DNA of 64,000 bases from Paractinoplanes lichenicola (GTDB lineage Bacteria; Actinomycetota; Actinomycetes; Mycobacteriales; Micromonosporaceae), in the NCBI RefSeq assembly GCF_016785085.1, contig NZ_JAENHO010000019.1, forward strand, positions 1-64,000. The letters run 5' to 3'. Made by a program: the position numbers and the translations under genes. Numbering within the stretch: the stretch's first letter is position 1; each line of letters begins with the position of its first letter. The notes below the pieces were generated by a model that was not told the DNA's origin, did no database searches, and saw only the letters and a list, made by a program, of their open reading frames with translations. Positions 1-8,222 of this stretch are shown here, in pieces.

Positions 1-127
1 CGCTGGGTCGCTGGGTCGCTGGGTCGCTGGGTCGCTGGGTCGCTGGGTCGCTGGGTCGCTGGGTCGCTGGGTCGCTGGGTCGCTGGGTCGCTGGGTCGCT
101 GGGTCGCTGGGTCGCTGGGTCGCTGGG
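1..127. repeat. 8-bp tandem repeat, about 16 copies, cut by window edge
   Basis: A perfect tandem array of the octamer CGCTGGGT fills the first 127 bases, about 15.9 units without a mismatch, and ends abruptly at CGCTGGGCGA. The array probably continues left of the window, so its true length is unknown. The period is not a multiple of three, so it would not encode a simple peptide repeat in one frame. Perfect identity suggests recent expansion by slippage, or an assembly-collapse hot spot. Confidence 0.97.
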
Positions 128-1391
128 CGACATCTCATCGTGAGGTGGATGCCTTGGACTTCCAGAGCCTGCGAGGCTCCGCCCCTTCTGGCATGTGCGT
201 CGGAGCGGTGGTGGGTCTTGAGTTGCACGACGTATCGGGTGACCTGAGCTCGAGGAGATACCACCTGGAGTTCGGCCGTTCGAGCATGCGAGCCTAGGCC
301 GGTTCAGGATCTTGCGGCGTGGAGTTCCGGTTTAGAACGGGCTCCGCCATGCCTCGGCCAGAGACTGACTAAGCCGCAGTCGTATTGCCGCGACGCCGCG
401 GGACGGTCCAGTGGATGCCGACCCGCCAACACCGCTGGTATTCGCGGTCGCCGGCGTTGTGGCGTCTCGGGGCGCGCGAGAGATCGAATCCAGCGGTCCA
501 TGGCGCTATTGGCTTGGTAGCGCCTGAACTCGGCATGGTGTGCTAAGCGCTGGCTTGGATCGCCGCGAAAGGCCAGCGCGGTCTCAGTCCTACGCGCAGG
601 TCGGCATGGCCCCGGCCGTGCACAAAAACCGCGGCAGCAGTGAGCCGGCTAGTCGGTGTGCGGGTGATCGCTATGGCGAACAGCACAGGCAATGTGTCAC
701 CCATACGGGCTTTGCTTGTCCTCATTTGAATCGTCGAGTCGTGCCGGCCCGCTCGTTGCCAACAGGTTGGCGTCCGAGTCGAAGTCCGCGCCGGCCGCCA
801 TGCCGGCGACCGGCAGCGATGGCGAGCCGTGGTCCTGTCGATGCGGCCAAGGTTCGCCCGGGATTCGAGACAGCCGACCGCGAGCGCGGTTCAGCGCGGC
901 TCAGTTTTCCGCCTAGCTGCGCGGTGGTCGTGTACGTGCTTTGAGGGTAAGAGCTGAAACGTAGAGAGTGATCAAGCCGGCCATCTAGGATGCTCGCTGG
1001 GGCCACGCCTGAGTTCCCGGAAACCATGCGCCGCGGCGTCGATAATGCGAGAAGACGAGCCGCAACTCGACCGCGAACTCCTTCGGCCTCAGCCCGCCAA
1101 GATCAACCAACAGGGGCCACCATCGTCATCGGACCCTCTGTGTCGCGGGAGAGCTTGGCAGAGGCGCCTTAGCCGGTGAACACAGAGATGACCACGCGGG
1201 GATGCAGCAGACGAGCCCGTGGTCCGATATCTGACCGACGTCGAACCGCGTAAAGATCTGTGGCCGGCGATGGATGCGGGCGACCCGCTACGTGAGATCA
1301 GCTCGCCTTACGGCGGCGCGTTCAATGTCAGCCACCATCTGCGCTCGCATGATCACGGGGTTGAGGGCGGATCACGCAGGGGGCGGCGGAG
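128..1391. other. Gene-free stretch
   Basis: I see no convincing gene here. Short open frames on both strands lack ribosome sites, recognisable motifs and the strong third-position GC bias of the neighbouring genes. The stretch is bounded by the octamer array on the left and by the parS/DnaA-box cluster on the right. Gene decay is possible, but I recognise no gene remnant. Confidence 0.6.
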
Positions 1392-1437
1392 TTATCCACA
1401 GGCTGTGGGTAAAGCCTGTTGAGAAACCAGCCGGGCC

Positions 1438-1453
1438 CGTTTCACGTGAAACA
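1438..1453. promoter_or_regulatory. parS: parS site 1
   Basis: The core GTTTCACGTGAAAC is a perfect 14-bp palindrome and matches 15 of 16 positions of the bacterial ParB binding site TGTTTCACGTGAAACA. ParB loads here and ParA segregates the origin region. In related actinobacteria parA and parB lie next to the cwlM block. They are absent from this window and may lie to its left (inference). Confidence 0.9.
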
Positions 1454-1515
1454 GCGTTGATGTGGTGAACGGTGTCCACTGCGGTATCCACAGGCCGTGC
1501 AAGCCTGCGACGTCG

Positions 1516-1531
1516 TGTTTCACGTGAAACG
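1516..1531. promoter_or_regulatory. parS: parS site 2
   Basis: TGTTTCACGTGAAACG matches 15 of 16 positions of the ParB consensus, with the 14-bp palindromic core intact. It lies 78 bp from site 1, with a DnaA-like box between them, and is followed within 10 bp by two perfect DnaA boxes. Paired parS sites near the origin are typical of actinobacteria. Confidence 0.9.
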
Positions 1532-1709
1532 GGGCAGCCTGTGGATAACTTCTGTGGATAACTTTGGCCGTGCGGTGACGCCCACAGACGGTGACGATCG
1601 TCTACGTCGTCTGGGTGAATGCATGGTTGTCGGACTTCCTGTCTGGGGCGAGTTGCGTACCGCAAAATTGACCCGGGACAGCGGCTCTGGCCTCGGCTAA
1701 GGTCACGTC

Positions 1710-2504
1710 GTGCCCGAGAACATCGCCCCGCTGCCGGACTTCACCCGCTGGCCCTCGTTCCCTTTCGAGGGCGACATGCGGGTCAAGCCACTCGCCGACC
1801 CGGTCGAGGTCGAACCGCCGCGCAGCGGTGAGGACGCCGCCGACTGCGTCGCCTGCAACACCCCCGACGAGTCGTACATCTGGGTGAGCGAGCGCTGGCG
1901 CGTCCGTGCGATGGACCGGCCGACGGGCCTGCCGATGGTTCTCATCCTCGAGTGCCGCTCGCACCTCGACATCGGCGACCTCCCGAACCTGCTCGCGGCC
2001 GAGCTCGGGGTCATGACCGTCCGCCTCGAGCGCGCGGTCCGCTCCCTCGACGGCGTCGCCCGGGTTCACGTGAATCGGTGGGGCGACGGTTCCGCCCACC
2101 TCCACATGTGGTTCCTCGCCCGCCCGTACGGCCGGCTTCAGCTACGCGGCACGTTCCTCACGCTCTGGGACGACATCCTCCCGGTGATCCCCGAGCAGCA
2201 GTGGCGCGAAAACCTGGCCCACGTCGCGGCATGGCTGGCCGAGTTCGGCGGGAAGGCGATCGCCGAGCCGCCGCACATCCAGTGGGAGTCCCCCTCCACG
2301 ATCACCTACACCGACACCGAGCCGGCCGAGCAGCCCGCCGCTCCTCCGCCCGCCGAAGTGCCGCAGCCGAACACGCTCAACGACGTGAACCGCCAGCAGT
2401 CACCGGTCGACGGCCCGATCAGCGAGTCGATCCCCACCCAGCGCACCGCCCAAGACCCCGGCGCAACGTCCACCCCGCAGGCCCAGGCGCCGAGTCATTC
2501 TTAA
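1710..2504 (+). CDS. HIT-like domain protein with Pro-rich tail
   Basis: The protein has 264 residues. The N-terminal 195 residues look globular and contain the motif AHLHMWF, which resembles the HxHxx motif of HIT-superfamily nucleotide-binding proteins. The remaining 70 residues are rich in Pro, Ala, Thr and Gln and are probably disordered. Two cysteines near residues 46 and 49 (CVAC) could bind metal. The GTG start lies 6 nt after TAAGGT, so the message may be leaderless. Substrate and role are unknown. The HIT call rests on one short motif. A parS-like palindrome lies inside the coding sequence at 2063-2076. Confidence 0.8.
   Translation: MPENIAPLPDFTRWPSFPFEGDMRVKPLADPVEVEPPRSGEDAADCVACNTPDESYIWVSERWRVRAMDRPTGLPMVLILECRSHLDIGDLPNLLAAELGVMTVRLERAVRSLDGVARVHVNRWGDGSAHLHMWFLARPYGRLQLRGTFLTLWDDILPVIPEQQWRENLAHVAAWLAEFGGKAIAEPPHIQWESPSTITYTDTEPAEQPAAPPPAEVPQPNTLNDVNRQQSPVDGPISESIPTQRTAQDPGATSTPQAQAPSHS
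2063..2076. promoter_or_regulatory. Possible degenerate intragenic parS
   Basis: GGTTCACGTGAATC matches 12 of 14 bases of the parS core and keeps the central TTCACGTGAA. It lies in the HIT-like gene about 530 bp from parS site 2. It could be a weak ParB site, or only a chance match around CACGTG. Confidence 0.35.
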
Positions 2505-3873
2505 CCCTTTCCCGTACGCCACCAGCCCGCCCTGATCCGACGAAACCTCGCCGGTCTGGCGCGGACGCAACCGTGGACGGGTCCCGAACTCCACCAGGCC
2601 AGCCGTCTCCAACCGGTGAGCCAATCCGGTCGAACCGGGGCCGGAACGTTGGTCCCATCACCGGCCTGGACCCAAATGGCGCTTCGTCGACCGAGCCGAT
2701 TCCGCCAAGCCCCCATGATCACGTGTTCCAGAAATCCTGAGAGAATGGCTCTGACAGAACCGGCAAACAGCGTGTCGAGACGGTTCTGGATCTTGCCATC
2801 GCCGGTGCCGACCCGTTCAATGCGAACTCGATCGACTCGAAGCGGGGCCGGGCCGGGTGGGCGATGACGCCGCGCCGCACCGCCGACCCCGGAGATAGAG
2901 CAGCAGTGGATCGGCGACCCTGCCCGTCATCGTCCACTGGAATGCCGATCAAACTTGACGTCCCTTCGGCCCGGCCGCATCCTCGCTGGCCCTGTTCCGC
3001 CGCCGCGGCTTCGAGTCGGAAACTTCGGGGGCTACAGCCGCGCCTCAAACCCGAGCGCAGGCGAGTTCGTCGGTCGTGTCAGTGAGGATGGATCGACAGT
3101 CGGTTCCAAGCTGCAGCCGCAGCATCGAGTTGGAGTGATGGGCGAGCAGTAGTCGTGCCGCCGACTGCCGGCGTCATGGTCGATCGCGGCTGCTGGTGGA
3201 CTCGATCGTCCCGGGCGTCTCGGGCGAGGGCTTCCCGGATGCTCTGGGACGGCTCGCTACCGGACGAGTGACACCGATACTCGACGCGGCAGTCGAGAAT
3301 TGGTCAGCCATCCGCCGCCTGGTGATCAGCGTCTGGACGGTGCCCGGTAGTCGTGGTGCCTGGCCAGATCGAGCGCTTCGTGGCCGTTGGAGCCCCGGCG
3401 ACCGCCGACTGCCAGCTGCCGGCGTGACGGTTGAGCGGCGTGGCGGCTGAGCGGCGTGGACGGTTGAGCGGCATGACGCGGCGTGACGGCTGAGCGGCGT
3501 GGCAGCTGAGCGGCGGTTATGGGATCGAGTGCGACCGTGACGGCCGACGGCATCCGTAGGGCTGTGAGTAGAAACGGGAGCCGACCGGTAGTCGCGGGCA
3601 TGATCGTGACAGCCGGGCGGTTATCCGTGGCGCCTCGTGCGGGTGTCGCGATCAAGCGGTAGGTAGTAGAGCCGAGCCGACGCAAGCGCGACAGCCGGAC
3701 GTATTCGCGATGAGCGAGCGCGGGGTATCGCGCTCAAGTGGTGGTTCACGGAGCCGGCTGTGGGCGTAACGCCGAAATTCAAGAGCTGAGAAAACCCGGT
3801 GGGACCCACGTGGCAGATCGCCGCCCGCAGCGTCGTGTGGTGCTCGACGGCCTCGGCGGGGCGGCCCGGCCGG
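2505..3873. other. Gene-poor region with degenerate short repeats
   Basis: No open frame here has a credible start, motif or codon bias. The right half contains many variants of GCGTGACGG and GCCGACTGCC, some in tandem (see the entry at 3422). This looks like non-coding, slippage-prone DNA or a thoroughly decayed region. Confidence 0.55.
3422..3515. repeat. Degenerate 16-bp tandem repeat
   Basis: About six imperfect copies of GCGTGACGGTTGAGCG follow each other, with substitutions (ACGG to GCGG, TTGAG to CTGAG) and a truncated copy near 3471-3480. Related fragments are scattered over about 300 bp on each side. Confidence 0.75.
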
Positions 3874-4491
3874 TCAGCGTTGGTGGGATTGGGCCATGTC
3901 GCGGATTTGGGGGTCTGGGTCGGTCGACAGGGCTTCCAAAGTGGCGGCCAACTGAGTCCGCGGCAGGTCGGTGAACTCCTCGACCAGGGCGTACAGGGCG
4001 TAGAACCGCGTGTCCGGATCGTCGTCGCGGCAGAGGGATTGCAACGTGTCGACGGCTTGCGGTGAGGGGCCATCCGGATCGGTCAGGGACGTCAGGGCGG
4101 CGGCCACCGAGAAGCGGACCCGCGAGTCGGGATGGGTGGCGTACGGCAAAACGTCGTCCAGGGCGTCGGTGGCCGTGTTGTAGGCCAGCGCCGAGATCAG
4201 CTGGCCGATTACCCGGGGGTCGCGTTCGGCCTTCAAGCGGGCGCGCAGCAGCGGGACCGCCGAGTCGGTAAAGGGCCGTTGGCCGGCGTCGTCCTGGGGG
4301 CCGAGTTCGCGGAGCACCCGGGCGGCCAGCTCGCGGTCGGTGGGGTTGTTGTCGTCGAGCAGGGCCGCGGCGGTGTCGAATACCTCCCGGGTGGGGCGAT
4401 CGGCCAAGGCGACCAAGTAGGGGACGGGGGCCTCGGGATCGTCGGCCACAACCTCGGCTCGGGCGGCGGCAAAGAGCTCAGCCGGTGACAT
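3874..4491 (-). CDS. HEAT-repeat protein
   Basis: The predicted protein of about 205 residues is built of helical repeats of HEAT/ARM type: the pattern of acidic helix, VR or TR, and hydrophobic helix recurs roughly every 30-35 residues (for example DSRVRFSVAAAL and DPDTRFYALYAL). Such proteins are protein-binding scaffolds, and no catalytic motif is seen. I chose the start at MSPAELFAAA because that is how this actinobacterial family usually begins. The frame stays open to 4638, with another ATG at 4584, and none of the starts has a clear ribosome site. The gene stands alone, next to the IS element. Confidence 0.75.
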   Translation of the reverse strand: MSPAELFAAARAEVVADDPEAPVPYLVALADRPTREVFDTAAALLDDNNPTDRELAARVLRELGPQDDAGQRPFTDSAVPLLRARLKAERDPRVIGQLISALAYNTATDALDDVLPYATHPDSRVRFSVAAALTSLTDPDGPSPQAVDTLQSLCRDDDPDTRFYALYALVEEFTDLPRTQLAATLEALSTDPDPQIRDMAQSHQR

Positions 4492-4734
4492 CCCGGTGGG
4501 GTCTGGGCGAACGGGGCGGAAATCCACCACTGCATTGTTGCTCAGACGCGCCACGGTCCGGACCTGCGGCCGTTCGAGCTTCATCGAGCCGACCCGCCCG
4601 TGGATGTCTAGCCGGGCCGGTCCCCGAGGATGGATCACTCAGGAGAGGGCGAAAAAGAGAAAGAAAGAGGGCGCGGCACAGGGCTCGCAGCAAGGAAGGC
4701 AGTGAGAGCTAAGGCGGCGAGCGTGAGGCGGGGA

Positions 4735-6142
4735 GGTCACGTCCACCGAAGTGGTGTATGAGCTGGGCTTTTCCAGTGGACAGAGGCGGCCATCGCAGAT
4801 CCTTCGGATTGCTTGAAGATCACGAAGGAGAGACCTGCGATGGCCGCAGAACCGAGTCTGAACGTCGCGAACCTGTTGCGCGAGCATCTGGAATCGGCGA
4901 GCCCCGATCTACTACGGGCGATGGTGCAAACCTTCGCCGAGACGCTGATGTCGGCCGAGGCCGACGCGGTGTGCGGCGCTGAGTACGGCGAACGCAGCGA
5001 CGAGCGGGTCAACTCACGTAACGGCTACCGGCATCGCGACTGGGACACCCGGGCCGGAACCGTTGAGCTGGCGATTCCGAAGCTGCGGCAAGGCTCTTAC
5101 TTCCCGGACTGGTTGTTGCAGCACCGGCGCCGCGCCGAACAAGCCCTCGTCAGCGTGGTGGCGACCAGCTATCTGCTCGGCGTCTCGACCCGCAGGGTCG
5201 AAAAGCTGGTCGAGCAACTCGGCGTCAAGCAACTGTCCAAGAGCCAGGTCTCCGAGATGGCCCGCCATCTGGACGCCCAGGTCGAAGCCTTCCGGAACCG
5301 GCCGCTGGACGCCGGCCCGTACACGTTCGTCTGGGTCGACGCCCTGGTCATCAAGGTCCGCGAACATGGCCGCACGATCAACGTCCACGCCCTGGTCGCG
5401 GTCGGCGTGAACGCCGACGGCGGTCGCGAGGTCCTTGGCCTCGAGGTCACCTCGGACGAGGACGGGGCCGGCTGGCTGGCCTTCCTCAGATCGCTGACGG
5501 CCCGGGGCCTGTCCGGTGTCCGGCTGGTCGTCTCCGATGCCCACCGCGGCCTCGTCAATGCGATCGGGGCAGCCTTACCCGGCGCGTCCTGGCAGCGTTG
5601 CCGCACCCACTACCTGCGTAACCTCCTCGCGAAAGTGCCCAAGACCGCGCAGCCGTGGGTTGCCACCCTGGTGCGCACCGTGTTCGACCAGCCCGACACC
5701 GACGAGGTCCAAGCCCAGTTCGCCCGCGTGCTGGACACCATCGGCGACAAATTCCCCGACGCCGCCGAGCACCTCGACACCGCCCGAGGCGACCTGCTCG
5801 CCTTCACCGCGTTCCCGCGCGAGCTCTGGCGCCAGATCTGGTCGAACAACCCACAAGAACGGCTGAACAAAGAAATCCGTCGCCGCACCGACGTCGTCGG
5901 GATCTTTCCGAACCGGGCCGCGATCATCCGCCTCGTCGGCGCGGTTCTGGCCGAGCAGACCGACGAATGGGTCGAAGGACGCCGCTACATGGGCCTCGAC
6001 CTACTCCGCAAAGCCCGCCTCACACCCATCACCACCGACGCTGACCAGCCAGAAACCGACCAGATCGTCGAGATCGCCGCCTAGCATCAATACACACGGA
6101 TCTGCGGTGGCCAGCTCTTACACCACGTCAGCGGACGTGACC
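4735..6142 (+). mobile_element. IS256-family insertion sequence, intact, with 8-bp target duplication
   Basis: The element is 1408 bp. Its ends are imperfect inverted repeats of about 34 bp: the left end 4735-4768 begins GGTCACGTCC, and the reverse complement of the right end 6142-6109 begins identically. There are about five mismatches. Immediately outside, GGCGGGGA occurs at 4727-4734 and again at 6143-6150, a perfect 8-bp direct repeat as expected for IS256 transposition. It carries one full-length transposase gene. Clean ends and target duplication indicate a fairly recent insertion. The target is a purine-rich repeat region. Confidence 0.95.
4840..6084 (+). CDS. IS256-family transposase
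   Basis: The 414-residue protein is a mutator-type DDE transposase. The probable catalytic residues are Asp167 (VWVDAL), Asp233 (VVSDAHRG) and Glu345 (NKEIRRRTDVVGIFPN, the characteristic family signature). The length is normal for the family and there is no frameshift, so it is probably active. The ATG at 4840 follows GGAGA at a good distance. An in-frame TTG at 4813 is less likely. The gene is the sole cargo of the element at 4735-6142. Confidence 0.95.
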   Translation: MAAEPSLNVANLLREHLESASPDLLRAMVQTFAETLMSAEADAVCGAEYGERSDERVNSRNGYRHRDWDTRAGTVELAIPKLRQGSYFPDWLLQHRRRAEQALVSVVATSYLLGVSTRRVEKLVEQLGVKQLSKSQVSEMARHLDAQVEAFRNRPLDAGPYTFVWVDALVIKVREHGRTINVHALVAVGVNADGGREVLGLEVTSDEDGAGWLAFLRSLTARGLSGVRLVVSDAHRGLVNAIGAALPGASWQRCRTHYLRNLLAKVPKTAQPWVATLVRTVFDQPDTDEVQAQFARVLDTIGDKFPDAAEHLDTARGDLLAFTAFPRELWRQIWSNNPQERLNKEIRRRTDVVGIFPNRAAIIRLVGAVLAEQTDEWVEGRRYMGLDLLRKARLTPITTDADQPETDQIVEIAA

Positions 6143-6150
6143 GGCGGGGA

Positions 6151-6415
6151 AGGCGTGAGGCAGGCAGGGCGCGAAGCCGGGACAGCGTGAGGCGGGCAGG
6201 CGCAAGGAGGCGGGCAGGGCACGTGGCGGGGAGGGCGCGTGGCGGGAAGAGCGCGAGGCCGGGGAGGCGTGAGGCGGGTAGGGCGCGAGGCAGGGAGGCA
6301 GAGGCGGGAGGCAGAGGCGGGAGGCAGGGAGGCAGAGGCGGGAGGTAGGAGGCGGAGAAGGTAGCGGCGAGGGGACGAAGGGGTAAGAGGGCGGGAGGGC
6401 GAAATCAGGTCGCCA
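6151..6415. repeat. Purine-rich degenerate repeat tract
   Basis: The plus strand is strongly G/A-biased, with overlapping variants of GGCGTGAGGCGGGCAGG and GGAGGCAGAGGC. The same character is seen left of the IS element (about 4640-4734), so the element split one tract. Open frames on the opposite strand here translate to Pro/Arg/Ser strings and are not credible genes. Such asymmetric tracts can form triplexes or R-loops. Confidence 0.8.
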
Positions 6416-6445
6416 GCGGCCCGTGAGAACGGCCACGATCGGGTG

Positions 6446-7291
6446 ATGGACATAGAGGCCGTCATCGAGCGCTTCGACCTAGGCCGGCTGGAAGCTGACC
6501 CTCTCAAGGTGCCGGGCGGTCTCTCCAACGACCTGTGGCGAGTGCGAACCACCCAGGGTGACTTCGCTATCAAGCGAATGGTGGTCAACGCCCACCACCC
6601 GCAGTTCGTTCCCAACGTCGAAGCCGCGTTCCGAGTGGAGCAGCAAGCTTGGACCAAGGGCGTCCCCATGCCCGAGCCCGTCACGAAGAACGGCCGCGCC
6701 CTGGCCGGCGTGGGGGCCGACCTCTACCGCGTCCACCGCTGGGTCGACGGGCTGCCAGGCCAAGCGACCGTACGCGAGGCAGCCGACCTGCTGTCCACGA
6801 TCCACGCCGCGGGCCGCCCCCGCTATGAGGCGACCCCCGCAACCGTCTGGGACGGCAGGCGGTGGGGTCCCAAGCTGAACAGGCTGGCCCAGCGCGTCGC
6901 CCAAGCTCCCCCACAAACCCTGGTGGTCGACAGCCACCGCGATCTCGACCGCAAGAACACGCTGCGGGACGGGGGTGGCCGACTTCTGGCCCTCGACTGG
7001 GACGCCGCCGGCCCGATCAGCGCTATCCACGAGGCGGTGGCCCTGGCCCTGGATTGGGACACGTGGCCAACCACCTGCGCCGGCCAGCCGATCCCGGCGG
7101 AGCCATGGATCTTCGGCGGTTGGGTGGCCGCACAGGGCGGCTGGCTGGATTACCAAGCCGACCACGACCAGGGCGAGGCGGCCGCCGCCAGGGCCAAACT
7201 CGAGCAGCTGGCCGACCGACTCGACGACCTGCTCAACGAAGACGACCTGCTCAGCGAGCTCGCGCGACCGCCCGCTCGACCAGCGTCTTGA
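6446..7291 (+). CDS. Aminoglycoside phosphotransferase-fold protein
   Basis: The protein has 281 residues with an APH/choline-kinase fold. The N-lobe has a glycine loop (PGGLSNDLWRV) and a lysine (FAIKRM). The C-lobe has a catalytic-loop-like SHRDLDRKN and a metal-binding LALDWDAAG. In canonical APH proteins the loop is HGDxxxxN. Here it reads HRDLDRKN, keeping Asp and Asn. The acceptor cannot be told from sequence. The frame also opens with GTG at 6443. The last 41 bp overlap the convergent ligase gene. Confidence 0.85.
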   Translation: MDIEAVIERFDLGRLEADPLKVPGGLSNDLWRVRTTQGDFAIKRMVVNAHHPQFVPNVEAAFRVEQQAWTKGVPMPEPVTKNGRALAGVGADLYRVHRWVDGLPGQATVREAADLLSTIHAAGRPRYEATPATVWDGRRWGPKLNRLAQRVAQAPPQTLVVDSHRDLDRKNTLRDGGGRLLALDWDAAGPISAIHEAVALALDWDTWPTTCAGQPIPAEPWIFGGWVAAQGGWLDYQADHDQGEAAAARAKLEQLADRLDDLLNEDDLLSELARPPARPAS

Positions 7292-8222
7292 GAATGTGCC
7301 CCAAATCGTCACCGGCCGCCTGCACCGCCAGCGGCAGCAGCGACGTCTCGGTCATGCCGGGCGACACGTTGATGCCCAGCACCTGCGGCGACCCGTCCTC
7401 GGCGACGATCAGGTCGACCCGGGAGAGGTCGCGCAGGCCCAGCGCCTTGTGCGCGGCCAAGGCCGTCTCGGCGACCTGCGCGGCCACCGGCGCCGACAAC
7501 CGGGCCGGCGCGTGCCACGTGGTCAGGCCGGCCGTGTATCGCGCGGCATAGTCGTACACCCCGTCGCGCGGGACGATCTCGACGGCCGGCAGCGCCTGCG
7601 GGCCCGCGCCCAGGTCGACGATCGAGACGGCCACGTCCATGCCGGGCACGAACTTCTCGACCAGCGCCGTCGAGTCGTAGGCGAAACAACCGACCATGGC
7701 CGGGGGCAACGCGCTCTCCTCGCGCACGACCGCGGCGCCCAGACCCGAACCGCCCTGGGCTGGCTTGACCATCAGCGGCAGCCCGAGGCGGTCGACGATC
7801 CGGTCGAGCACCGCCACCGCCCCCAGCTCGGAGAACCGGTCGTGCGGCAGGGCCACCCAGTCGGGCGTGGGGATGCCGGCCTCGCGCAGCATCGACTTCG
7901 CGGACGGCTTGTCCCAGGCCAGGCGGGCCGCCCGAGCGTCGCAGCCGACGTAGGGCACGCCGCACAGGTCGAGGACGCCGCGCAGCGAGCCGTCCTCCCC
8001 CGTCGCGCCGTGCAGGGCGATCACCACGGCGTCGGGCGGATCCTCCTGCAGCGACGGCAGCAGCGTCACGTCGGCGTCGCGCATCTCGGCGCTCAGGCCG
8101 GCCGCCCGCAACGCGTCGAGCACCCGGCGCCCCGAGCGCAGCGAGACGTCTCGCTCGTACGAAAGGCCACCGGCCAGAACCATTACGCGCACATCGCCAC
8201 CCGCAACCATGGAGAAGATCAT
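7251..8222 (-). CDS. D-alanine--D-alanine ligase-like ATP-grasp protein
   Basis: The 323-residue protein carries the Ddl landmarks in order: a glycine loop near the N-terminus (VLAGGLSYERDVS), LHGATGEDG, the ATP-grasp segment KPAQGGSGLG, EKFVPGMDVAVS, and the metal/substrate loop INVSPGMT near the C-terminus (canonical NTLPGMT). It would join two D-alanines for peptidoglycan, but the divergence and origin-proximal position suggest a paralogue. Its ATG overlaps the stop of the upstream aminotransferase gene as ATGA, so the two are translationally coupled. Confidence 0.88.
   Translation of the reverse strand: MIFSMVAGGDVRVMVLAGGLSYERDVSLRSGRRVLDALRAAGLSAEMRDADVTLLPSLQEDPPDAVVIALHGATGEDGSLRGVLDLCGVPYVGCDARAARLAWDKPSAKSMLREAGIPTPDWVALPHDRFSELGAVAVLDRIVDRLGLPLMVKPAQGGSGLGAAVVREESALPPAMVGCFAYDSTALVEKFVPGMDVAVSIVDLGAGPQALPAVEIVPRDGVYDYAARYTAGLTTWHAPARLSAPVAAQVAETALAAHKALGLRDLSRVDLIVAEDGSPQVLGINVSPGMTETSLLPLAVQAAGDDLGHILKTLVERAVARAR

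Larger units (their letters stand above)
1392..1561. promoter_or_regulatory. DnaA-box cluster interleaved with parS
   Basis: Three perfect TTATCCACA boxes lie at 1392-1400 (plus), 1540-1548 (minus) and 1553-1561 (minus). One-mismatch versions lie at 1404-1412 (minus) and 1484-1492 (plus). TTATCCACA is the classic DnaA binding nonamer. Two parS-like palindromes sit inside the same 170 bp. This could be an origin-flanking DnaA-titrating or segregation locus. It is not shown to be oriC: dnaA and dnaN are not in the window and no AT-rich unwinding element is obvious. Confidence 0.7.

Noticed and set aside
1..127. Possible CRISPR array
   Set aside because: The units are 8 bp, directly adjacent and have no spacers.
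1219..1422. Short plus-strand frames near the parS sites
   Set aside because: They are about 65 codons, overlap each other, and show no motif or ribosome site.
1392..1561. oriC itself
   Set aside because: DnaA boxes are present, but dnaA, dnaN and an AT-rich unwinding region are not; parS-associated DnaA boxes outside oriC fit as well.
6118..6684. Minus-strand frames rich in Pro, Arg, Ser and Leu in the purine-rich tract
   Set aside because: They reflect the C/T-rich complement of repeats and lack ribosome sites; the tract is better read as non-coding repeat DNA.
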